Shown here: piece by piece, positions 45,847 to 53,322 of the stretch
Layout: the number at the start of each line of letters is the position of its first letter
How positions within the stretch are numbered: the stretch's first letter is position 1
Assembly (NCBI RefSeq): GCF_013204825.1
Contig: NZ_JABMKV010000002.1
Location: forward strand, 558,001-622,000
DNA from: Pedobacter boryungensis
Lineage (GTDB): Bacteria > Bacteroidota > Bacteroidia > Sphingobacteriales > Sphingobacteriaceae
Reading direction: 5' to 3'
Length of the DNA: 64,000 nucleotides
The notes under the pieces: model-generated
What the model was told of the DNA's origin: nothing
What the model saw: only the letters and a program-made list of their open reading frames with translations
The model's database searches: none
Translations under genes and position numbers: made by a program

Positions 45847-46470
45847 TTAAAAATCATCAATTATAAAATTATAATTTAATAAATGTTTTCCTACGTTGTG
45901 AAAGTTTAGATATTCTTGTTCATTTCCAAACCACTTAATTACTTCGGTTTTCATTAATCGGGTAGGTTTGTTGCTAATTATCCCTTTATACGAGCTCCAT
46001 TTCCAGTCTTTAAAATCATTAATAAGATTATGCTTCTGTGGATTGCAGTGGATATAATAAATTAAATGTGCTAAATAGTTATCGTCATTTACCAATGCTC
46101 TTTTAAAAGGAGTTTGAAAAAGTGTGCCAGATCTATTTTGCTGTTTGTTAAAAGCTAGGGCATAACTCTGAAAAAACACTCGAAACTGTTTGCTTACTAT
46201 AGAATGAACATCAGTTGCATCATCAATTTTATTTATAAATCTATACTTACTCAAATTTTCATTAACCCTAATTAAAAGATGAAAATGATTATCTAATAAA
46301 CAATAAGCATAGACATCGGCAACATCTGAAAGATAAAGTCGTAATTTTTGTAAGAAGAATTCCTTATTCCCATCATTAAAAAACATTGGTTTTTTATCAA
46401 TTGTACGATTGTAGATGTGATAAAATCGACCTTCTTCAAACCTGGTATAATAATGTTCTTCTTTAGCCAT
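45847..46470 (-). CDS. REP-associated tyrosine transposase (RAYT, IS200-like Y1)
   Basis: A 207-residue Y1 (IS200/REP-associated) transposase. The metal-binding HUH motif is NHFHLL (His62, His64). FFQSYALAFNKQQNRSGTLF carries the expected catalytic Tyr103, and YYIHCNPQKH and DWKWSSYKGI are typical of RAYT-type proteins. RAYTs nick hairpin (REP) elements and are usually domesticated single-copy genes. Four hairpins of one family flank the gene, two on each side, with no IS-style partner gene. The reading frame is intact, so it may be active. Confidence 0.9.
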   Translation of the reverse strand: MAKEEHYYTRFEEGRFYHIYNRTIDKKPMFFNDGNKEFFLQKLRLYLSDVADVYAYCLLDNHFHLLIRVNENLSKYRFINKIDDATDVHSIVSKQFRVFFQSYALAFNKQQNRSGTLFQTPFKRALVNDDNYLAHLIYYIHCNPQKHNLINDFKDWKWSSYKGIISNKPTRLMKTEVIKWFGNEQEYLNFHNVGKHLLNYNFIIDDF

Positions 46471-46490
46471 ATTGAAAAATTGGTTTGCTT

Positions 46491-46520
46491 AATTGTCAAT
46501 CTTTCACAGATTGACAAAGT
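46491..46520. repeat. REP-like hairpin 3 (5' side of RAYT gene)
   Basis: Arms aattgtcaatct and agattgacaaagt with loop ttcac. It starts 20 bases upstream of the RAYT ATG. Confidence 0.8.
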
Positions 46521-46550
46521 TTTATTAACTAATGCAGCAAAATGCTTCAA

Positions 46551-46583
46551 ACTTTGACAATCTAAGAAAAAGATTGTCAAAGT
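46551..46583. repeat. REP-like hairpin 4 (after the SerB-like gene)
   Basis: A perfect 13-bp inverted repeat actttgacaatct / agattgtcaaagt with loop aagaaaa. Compared with hairpins 1 to 3 the 7th arm base and its partner are exchanged, so pairing is kept. It lies just past the stop at 46593 and may also end transcription. Confidence 0.85.
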
Positions 46584-46592
46584 AGATATATC

Positions 46593-47891
46593 CTAATACA
46601 ACACTCTAAATTTAATGGTATGATCTATCTTTTTTAAAGATTTGAATAATTGTTTATCGTATTCGGCATTGATATCTGTTATGGCATATCCCAAAGTGGA
46701 GTTTGTCATTAAAAATTGTCCAACAATGTTGATATTATGCTTTGCAAAAATAGTGTTAATCTGCGCCATAATACCAGGAACATTTTTGTGAATGTGAATT
46801 AAGCGATGTGATTTATCAATAGCTGGTAATTGCAAATTGGGAAAATTAGTGCTCATGTAAGTTGTTCCCTTATTCATAAAATCTATTACACGTTTTGGAA
46901 TAAAGGAAGCGCTTCTTGGATTACTTTTTGGATCATCAAAAACTACAATCCCCATATCGGTGCAAGTTTGAAAAGAGAATTTATTTTTGGCGCTCCCTAA
47001 ATAACCAACGGTTTTAAGTTTAACAGCTCGTTCTAATTTATCATTTTCTATTTTTTCACCATCAGCTAATAAGATCATCCCAACATCAGCAACATATTTT
47101 TCTTCAAAAGAAGATTTATGTCGAATAGAAAAGCCATCTTTTTTAAGTAGCGCAATACTTTCAGTCGGAACATTACCAATGACCAAGCACAAAATTCTGT
47201 TTTTAGGGTAGGAGATCGCCCTTGGCAAATTATTTACATACAAAAACTCATCAAAGCTAGGAGTAACGTGATCGGCTTTTGAAACAATACTTTCTCGAGC
47301 AATATTTTCAGTAAAGGCAAAAAACTTTTTAATTAATCCACTTTCTCTAAGTTGAAAATCCGAATACCCATCACCTATTCCATACAAATCTCCCTTTAAA
47401 TCCATTTGGCGCATTAGCTTGACTTTTCCACCTTCTTCACTTAATGGATTTGCATGGTCGTAATCTATAATCTTTCCATCACCTGTGGTTACAAAAGTGT
47501 TGGCATAGATATTTTCTTTCTTAATGTGATATTGACTTACAACGGGTGTGATAAATTCTTTAAATCCGCCAGAAACAATTAAAACTTCATCTGCATGTTT
47601 TTTGAAAAACGCAGCATTACGAGAAAACGAAGCCGAAACTTTCTTTTTCAACCGTGTAATTAATTGCTTTAAATGATCTTCGTTAGCTTCTAACAATTGA
47701 ACACGTTTTGCTAAACTTTCAGAGAAAGAAAGTTTACCTTCCATAGCTAAATTGGTATAATCTTCAATTTTCTTAAAAATCGCTTCCTTATCTGGATGTT
47801 TGTTTAACGAAATACGGGCCAGTTCATCTAATGCTTCTACTTGGGTAAAAGTGCTATCAAAATCAATAATGTAAAAATTCTGCTGTTTCAT
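46593..47891 (-). CDS. Phosphoserine phosphatase fused to a SerA-like domain with ACT
   Basis: A 432-residue fusion. Residues 1 to about 215 form a HAD phosphatase of the SerB type: DFDST motif (Asp10, Asp12), SGGF and GIGDGYSD. Residues about 230-360 resemble the split substrate-binding domain of D-3-phosphoglycerate dehydrogenase: GFSIRHKSSF, then DMGIVVFDDPKSNPRS, then GTTYMSTNFPNLQLP. The ~180-residue NAD-binding domain between the halves is absent. Residues about 362-432 are a SerA-type ACT domain (HIHKNVPGIMAQINTIFAKH). The phosphatase half is probably active and ACT could bind serine as a regulator. It starts 6 bases after the epimerase stop. Confidence 0.85.
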   Translation of the reverse strand: MKQQNFYIIDFDSTFTQVEALDELARISLNKHPDKEAIFKKIEDYTNLAMEGKLSFSESLAKRVQLLEANEDHLKQLITRLKKKVSASFSRNAAFFKKHADEVLIVSGGFKEFITPVVSQYHIKKENIYANTFVTTGDGKIIDYDHANPLSEEGGKVKLMRQMDLKGDLYGIGDGYSDFQLRESGLIKKFFAFTENIARESIVSKADHVTPSFDEFLYVNNLPRAISYPKNRILCLVIGNVPTESIALLKKDGFSIRHKSSFEEKYVADVGMILLADGEKIENDKLERAVKLKTVGYLGSAKNKFSFQTCTDMGIVVFDDPKSNPRSASFIPKRVIDFMNKGTTYMSTNFPNLQLPAIDKSHRLIHIHKNVPGIMAQINTIFAKHNINIVGQFLMTNSTLGYAITDINAEYDKQLFKSLKKIDHTIKFRVLY

Positions 47892-47897
47892 CTAAAA

Positions 47898-48860
47898 TTA
47901 TTTCAAAGCTTGGCAAACTTCCAGAATGCTCTCTTTTAAAGGTTTAAAATTAATATTAATCGCTTTTTTAACTTTGTCATTGCTGTAATAACTTAAATTA
48001 AAGCTACTTCTAGCCGCATCTCGCGTTAAGGCTGGTGCTTTTTGCGTAAATAGTGCAGCTAGTTTTGCCGCTCTCCAAGCAATGCCGAGCATCCAAGGTT
48101 TTGCTTCAATTTTTGGAGGTTTAATTCCAAATCCTTTAGCAATTTCTGCAAAAAAATCTTTGTAATTTAAATTATCAGCAGATAAGGTATATCGTTCGGC
48201 GGTAATTTCGCTCTGCATTAAAAGTATCATTGCTTTTGCAACATCTGCTACATCAACAATTCCTGTTGCACCATCAGTGTAAAATTTTAAGCCATCTTTT
48301 ACCAATTTAAAAATTGCACCACTACCTTCAAAACCAGCATTTTTACCAATAATTACCGCCGGATTCACAATAACGGCATCTAATCCTTCGGCTATGCCAC
48401 GCCAAACTTCCATTTCACCTTCGTATTTAGAAATAGCATAGGCATGAACTTTCGAATCGTATTCCCAAAAATCTTTCTCGGTAACTTGATCACCTTTTTT
48501 TGCATTTCCCAAAGCCGCGATAGAACTTACATGTACCAATCGAGCTTGATGCTCAGCACAAAGATTTACAATATTTGAAGTTCCCTCAATATTAATTTTT
48601 AGCAATTTAGCTTTATCCTTAGGGTCGAAAGATATAAAAGCAGCGCAGTGATAAACTTGAGTAACGTTTTCAAAAGCATCTGCTAAACTTTCTGTCTCGT
48701 TGATATCAGCTACAAACCACTCTATCAATTTATTTTCTTTTAAAGAATCTGGAATAATTGAGGTAGTTCTTTTTAGTGCTCGGACATTTAAATTTTGAGC
48801 CGTTAGCTGTGTAATTAATTCTGCTCCTAAAAACCCTGTAGCGCCAGTTACCAGTATCAT
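47898..48860 (-). CDS. NAD-dependent epimerase/dehydratase family protein
   Basis: A 320-residue extended SDR protein. I start at the ATG at 48860, which opens directly with MILVTGATGFLGAELITQL, the Rossmann glycine motif; a longer reading would overlap the divergent gene. The active-site triad is suggested by SSIAALG and YAISKYEGE (YxxxK). CAAFISFDPKDKAKLLKINI is typical of dihydroflavonol-reductase-like SDRs. Substrate unknown. It precedes the SerB/SerA-like gene by 6 bases, so one transcript is likely. Confidence 0.88.
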   Translation of the reverse strand: MILVTGATGFLGAELITQLTAQNLNVRALKRTTSIIPDSLKENKLIEWFVADINETESLADAFENVTQVYHCAAFISFDPKDKAKLLKINIEGTSNIVNLCAEHQARLVHVSSIAALGNAKKGDQVTEKDFWEYDSKVHAYAISKYEGEMEVWRGIAEGLDAVIVNPAVIIGKNAGFEGSGAIFKLVKDGLKFYTDGATGIVDVADVAKAMILLMQSEITAERYTLSADNLNYKDFFAEIAKGFGIKPPKIEAKPWMLGIAWRAAKLAALFTQKAPALTRDAARSSFNLSYYSNDKVKKAININFKPLKESILEVCQALK

Positions 48861-48936
48861 ATCATTTTTTTTAGATAGCTCATTAATATATGCGCCCAAA
48901 AATAGATATTTGATGCCAAACATTTATATCGCTTTT

Positions 48937-50118
48937 ATGTCTTTATCAGATTTTTTTTCGCCTATTAACCCCGATAAGTTTAGCCCTAAACAGGGATTTT
49001 TAACTAGTCAGCTGGGATTAAAGGCTAATTTTTATACCGATCGTTTTCCTGATTTGGAAGAAAACACCTATGATATTGCCATTTTTGGAGTGAAAGATGA
49101 TAGAGGAGCGGTAAATAATAATGGCTGTGCCTTAGGTGCAGATCATTTTAGATCTCAATTTTATGCCTTAAACGAAGGTGCTTTTACGAGTAAAATAATC
49201 GATTTAGGAAATATTATTGCAGGTAAAGAAATATCGGATACTTATTTCGCAGTAAAGACCGTAGTAGCTGAGCTGATAAAATTGAATGTTTTACCTGTAA
49301 TTATTGGCGGAGGTCAGGATATTACGTATGCTCAATACATGGCATATGAAAGTTTAGAGCAAAAGGTAGATTTAGTGGTTGTCGATTCTAAATTTGATTT
49401 AGATGAAGACGAGCATGAAGGAATTGCAACTGGTTCTAATTCGTATTTGAGTAAAATATTTTTACACCAACCTAATTATTTATTCAACTTTAGCAATGTT
49501 GGTTATCAAACATATTTTGTAAATCAGGATAGCTTAAAAGTAATGGATAAGTTGTATTTTGATGTACATCGCTTAGGAGAATTTTTATCGGATATTTCAT
49601 TGACGGAACCAATTATCCGTAATGCGAACATGATGAGTTTTGATATTGGAGCTGTCCGTTCTGCAGATGCTGGAGCAAATATAAATGCTGGTCCGAATGG
49701 TTTTTATGGTGAAGATATTTGCAGAATTACACGTTATGCGGGGATGAATGATAAATTAACTTCAATCGGTTTTTACGAGTTTAACCCAGCGTATGATCGC
49801 AATGGTCAAACAGCAATGCTTTTAGCCCAAATGGTTTGGTATTTTGTAGATGGATTTTACAATCGAAAACAAGATTTTCCTTTAACGCCAAAATCTCAAT
49901 ATATTATTTACCGAACAAGTTTGAAAGATGGCTCTGGTGAAATGAATTTTGTTAAGAGTAAACGCTCAGATCGTTGGTGGATGCAGGTGCCATATCCAAC
50001 TGGAATTTCTAAAAATGAAAGATATCACCTTGTGCCATGCCGTTACGAAGATTACAATACTGCTGTAAATGGTGAAATGCCAGATTTATGGTGGAGAACC
50101 TACCAAAAGCTAGGATAA
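48937..50118 (+). CDS. Ureohydrolase (arginase/formimidoylglutamase) fold protein with altered metal site
   Basis: A 393-residue protein of the arginase family. The ATG at 48937 (MSLSDFFSPI) is chosen over upstream ATG/TTG codons. Ureohydrolase signature positions: GGGQDITYAQ instead of GGxHD; VVDSKFDLDED instead of DxHxD; MSFDIGAVRSADAG matching SxDxDxxD only in part. Thus histidine metal ligands are replaced by Gln and Lys. A C-terminal tail (RYHLVPCRYEDYNTAV, LWWRTYQKLG) is extra. It may be a non-catalytic family member. Annotation as formimidoylglutamase should be treated with caution. Confidence 0.75.
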   Translation: MSLSDFFSPINPDKFSPKQGFLTSQLGLKANFYTDRFPDLEENTYDIAIFGVKDDRGAVNNNGCALGADHFRSQFYALNEGAFTSKIIDLGNIIAGKEISDTYFAVKTVVAELIKLNVLPVIIGGGQDITYAQYMAYESLEQKVDLVVVDSKFDLDEDEHEGIATGSNSYLSKIFLHQPNYLFNFSNVGYQTYFVNQDSLKVMDKLYFDVHRLGEFLSDISLTEPIIRNANMMSFDIGAVRSADAGANINAGPNGFYGEDICRITRYAGMNDKLTSIGFYEFNPAYDRNGQTAMLLAQMVWYFVDGFYNRKQDFPLTPKSQYIIYRTSLKDGSGEMNFVKSKRSDRWWMQVPYPTGISKNERYHLVPCRYEDYNTAVNGEMPDLWWRTYQKLG

Positions 50119-50156
50119 TTTTACAAATAGAATTCGCTTTAAAAAAAATCGTTTAC

Positions 50157-50164
50157 TATTTTTG
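50157..50164 (+). promoter_or_regulatory. Possible -7 box (TAttTTTG)
   Basis: An exact match to TAnnTTTG lies 30 bases upstream of the TlpA-like gene ATG. The -33 TTTG partner is not clear. Confidence 0.35.
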
Positions 50165-50193
50165 ATAAATCACCCCCCTAAAACCTATTGATA

Positions 50194-51333
50194 ATGAAAA
50201 AAATAATTTTATCTGCCTTTTGCCTATTGCCACTAGGCTTAATGGCGCAAGATTTTACTGTAAAAGGTAAAGTTGGTAACTTAAATCAACCAGCCAAAGC
50301 ATTTTTGGTTTATCGTGTTGGCTCAAACAGCATCACAGATTCTGCAACGTTAGTAAATGGAGCTTTCGAATTTAAAGGCACGATAGATGGCCCGACCTCG
50401 GCATCTATACGAGTTAAACATGATGCTACACCAGTTGATCCTAAAAAAAGAGTTCCATCTGATGTGATTTCTCTTTATTTAGAAAAAACTACAATTAATG
50501 TTAACGCGACGGATTCAATTAAATATGCTAAAATAACTGGATCAAAGGTAAACGATGACTATGCTAGGTTTAGAGGTTTATTTAAACAAATGGATGCTGA
50601 TGTAGCTGTTTTAATGAAAGAGTACAACGGATATACCACTGAGCAGAAAAAAGATACAGTGTTCATGAAACCTTTTATGGACAAGTACAATGCTGCAAAT
50701 AAAGAGAGAGATCCATTGACTAAGAAATTTGCATCTGAAAACCTAGATTCATACATAGGTTTAGTTGCCTTTAGAAGTTCAATGGGATATGATATTGATC
50801 CAAAGGTTGTTGAGCCAGAATTTTTAAAATATTCGCCAGCAATTAGAGCGACTAAATTTGGTAAAGATATTCAGATGGTAATTGATGGAGCTAAGAAAAC
50901 TCAGATTGGAATGGTAACTGATTTTACACAAAACGATCCAAATGGTAAACCAGTTAAGTTATCTGATTTTAAAGGTAAATATGTTTTAGTAGATTTTTGG
51001 GCTTCTTGGTGCGGACCATGTAGACAAGAAAATCCTAATGTAGTTGCGGCATTTAACAAATGGAAAGACAAGAACTTTACTGTGTTAGGTGTTTCTTTAG
51101 ATCAGCCAGGAAAAAAAGATGCTTGGTTAAAAGCAATTGCTGATGACGGCCTAACTTGGACTCATGTTTCAGATTTGAAATGGTGGGATAATGAAGTTTC
51201 TAAAAGCTATGGTATAAGCGCTATTCCATTTAATTTTATGGTAGATCCGACTGGAAAAATTGTTGCTAGAAACATTACTGGTGAAGCTTTACAGAAAAAA
51301 CTAGAAGAGCTTTTAGGCACTAAATCAAAATAG
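50194..51333 (+). CDS. TlpA-type thioredoxin-fold protein with DUF4369 domain
   Basis: A 379-residue exported protein. The ATG at 50194 begins the signal MKKIILSAFCLLPLGLMAQ (an upstream TTG was rejected). The N-terminal DUF4369 beta domain (DFTVKGKVGNLNQPAKAFL) is followed by a helical middle and a C-terminal TlpA/ResA-like domain with WASWCGPCR (Cys273, Cys276) and a cis-Pro in GISAIPFNF. It would act as a periplasmic thiol-disulfide oxidoreductase. The partner is unknown. A strong terminator follows. Confidence 0.92.
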   Translation: MKKIILSAFCLLPLGLMAQDFTVKGKVGNLNQPAKAFLVYRVGSNSITDSATLVNGAFEFKGTIDGPTSASIRVKHDATPVDPKKRVPSDVISLYLEKTTINVNATDSIKYAKITGSKVNDDYARFRGLFKQMDADVAVLMKEYNGYTTEQKKDTVFMKPFMDKYNAANKERDPLTKKFASENLDSYIGLVAFRSSMGYDIDPKVVEPEFLKYSPAIRATKFGKDIQMVIDGAKKTQIGMVTDFTQNDPNGKPVKLSDFKGKYVLVDFWASWCGPCRQENPNVVAAFNKWKDKNFTVLGVSLDQPGKKDAWLKAIADDGLTWTHVSDLKWWDNEVSKSYGISAIPFNFMVDPTGKIVARNITGEALQKKLEELLGTKSK

Positions 51334-51348
51334 ATAAATGATTAAATA

Positions 51349-51387
51349 AACAAGAAAGGCTTCGAGATATTCGAAGCCTTTCTTGTT
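51349..51387. terminator. Bidirectional terminator between the TlpA-like gene and purD
   Basis: A perfect 17-bp stem (aacaagaaaggcttcga / tcgaagcctttcttgtt) with a 5-base loop lies between convergent genes. Confidence 0.92.
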
Positions 51388-51400
51388 ATTAGGATTTGCT

Positions 51401-52672
51401 CTACATTAAATCAAATCCTATATCTTCTCTAAAATATTTACCATCAAAATATATACGGCCAGCATCTGCAGTAGCTCGTTGTAATGCATTAAACTGATCA
51501 TCTTGTAAACTCGTAATGGCAATCACTCTACCGCCATTTGTTTTAACATTACCACCTTCTAAAGTAGTGCCGGCGTGGAAAGCTAAAGAATCACGCAGGT
51601 TTTCAATTCCAGAAATTGTTTTCCCTTTTTCGTATTCACCAGGATAACCACCTGCAACAATCATAATAGTTGCTGCACTTTTCTCGCTGATGTTCAATTG
51701 GTAATCAGCTAATTTCTTATCCGCACATGCGATAAATAATTCAACTAAATCGCTTTCTATCCTAGGAATAACACTTTCTGTTTCTGGGTCACCCATGCGA
51801 CAATTGTATTCAATTACGTAAGGTTTATTGCCAACTTTAATCAATCCGAAGAAAATAAAACCAGTATAATCAATGTTGTCTTTTAATAAACCATCAATTG
51901 TTGGCTGAATAATTTCTTCCTTTACTTGAGTCATAAATGCCTCATCAGCAAATGGGACTGGAGAAACTGAACCCATTCCACCAGTATTTAATCCTGTGTC
52001 ACCTTGTCCAATTCTTTTGTAGTCTTTCGCTTCTGGCAAAATCACATAGTTTCTTCCGTCAGTCAACACAAAAACTGAAAGTTCAATACCTGTTAGAAAT
52101 TCTTCAATTACAACAGTACTACCAGCGTTACCGAACTTTCCGCCTAGCATTAATTTTAATTCTTCTTGCGCTTCTGCAACATTATCTAAAATTAAAACTC
52201 CCTTTCCGGCAGCTAAACCATCAGCCTTTAATACAATTGGTGTAGCATGGTTTTGTAAATATGCTAATCCATCTGCCAAGGTTTCATTTGTAAAAGATTT
52301 AGAAGCTGCAGTAGGAATACCATGACGTTCCATAAATTGCTTAGAAAAATCTTTACTCCCTTCTAAAATTGCTCCTTCTTTTTTTGGTCCGATAACAGGG
52401 ATATGAGCTAATTGTTCATCATTCGTAAAAAAATCATGAATACCATTTACCAAAGGCTCTTCTGGTCCAACTACTAAAAGACTAATATTTTCATTTAGAG
52501 CAAAAGTTTTTACAGCCTCAAAATCATTTGGGTTTAGTGTTACATTTTTACCGTAAGCACCAGTGCCAGCATTACCAGGAGCAATAAATAGTTTTGAGCA
52601 GTGAGCAGATTGGCTGATTTTCCAGGCGAAAGCACATTCTCTTCCGCCAGAACCTAATAATAAAATATTCAT
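51401..52672 (-). CDS. purD: Phosphoribosylamine-glycine ligase
   Basis: A 423-residue GAR synthetase, the second step of de novo purine synthesis. Conserved: MNILLLGSGGRECAFAWKI, the ATP-grasp region with LKADGLAAGKGVLIL, GLNTGGMGSVSPVPF and VIEYNCRMGDPETESVIP. Length is normal. It stands alone rather than in a purine operon. Confidence 0.97.
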   Translation of the reverse strand: MNILLLGSGGRECAFAWKISQSAHCSKLFIAPGNAGTGAYGKNVTLNPNDFEAVKTFALNENISLLVVGPEEPLVNGIHDFFTNDEQLAHIPVIGPKKEGAILEGSKDFSKQFMERHGIPTAASKSFTNETLADGLAYLQNHATPIVLKADGLAAGKGVLILDNVAEAQEELKLMLGGKFGNAGSTVVIEEFLTGIELSVFVLTDGRNYVILPEAKDYKRIGQGDTGLNTGGMGSVSPVPFADEAFMTQVKEEIIQPTIDGLLKDNIDYTGFIFFGLIKVGNKPYVIEYNCRMGDPETESVIPRIESDLVELFIACADKKLADYQLNISEKSAATIMIVAGGYPGEYEKGKTISGIENLRDSLAFHAGTTLEGGNVKTNGGRVIAITSLQDDQFNALQRATADAGRIYFDGKYFREDIGFDLM

Positions 52673-52873
52673 GAGAGCAAAGATATTGCTTTGGATTAAA
52701 AGCGCAGTAAATAAATCGGCTAATTCCTAAATACTTGCAATTAACTAATTAGATTTCTGTATGTAAAAGATTAAAATTAGATTTGCCGCAAGAATGAACT
52801 AGCCATGTGCCAAATAGAATGCATTAATACATGGCGTACTCCATCTAACAATTAAAAACAATAGAATCTATAG

Positions 52874-53176
52874 ATGAAACACGTTGTTGCCATATCACTC
52901 GTATTTTTTAGCCTTACTCATCTCGCAAAAGCGGAAGATGTAGGGAGGTTAAAACTATTAACCGAAAGGTATTGTAACAAAACTCAAAATGATTCTCAAG
53001 TTGTTAATTCTGATGTTAATCAGCTTAATGATCATAGAAATCCATTCTTATTATCTTATAGTGAATTAACTTTAATTGGTTTATTACCAGAAATTAAAGT
53101 TGCTAAACGCGTTAACTATAATCACATCGTTGCCGATTTAACGATAAGGAAAAAGCCTAAAAACAATAGCCCCTAG
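52874..53176 (+). CDS. Small secreted protein of unknown function
   Basis: A 100-residue protein with signal peptide MKHVVAISLVFFSLTHLAKA and a basic end (LTIRKKPKNNSP). No family recognised. It lies between purD (divergent) and secA. A 7-bp inverted repeat gccatgt / acatggc (52802-52835) is in the leader, which otherwise shows no clear signal. Confidence 0.5.
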   Translation: MKHVVAISLVFFSLTHLAKAEDVGRLKLLTERYCNKTQNDSQVVNSDVNQLNDHRNPFLLSYSELTLIGLLPEIKVAKRVNYNHIVADLTIRKKPKNNSP

Positions 53177-53322
53177 TTAATTCCTCTTTACTATATCTCC
53201 CAATCTCATCAGATTAGGGAAGGAATTTATATGCCTCAACTGCCAAGTTGACTTAATTTAAGCAATGGCTTGGTTGTTGCAAATCGAATAATTTAGAATA
53301 ATATAAAACACAATCATAAAAC

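Noticed and set aside
46293-46580. Overlapping minus-strand frame of 95 codons as a separate gene or a frameshifted RAYT
   Set aside because: The RAYT frame is complete with all motifs, and the other frame has no recognisable pattern.
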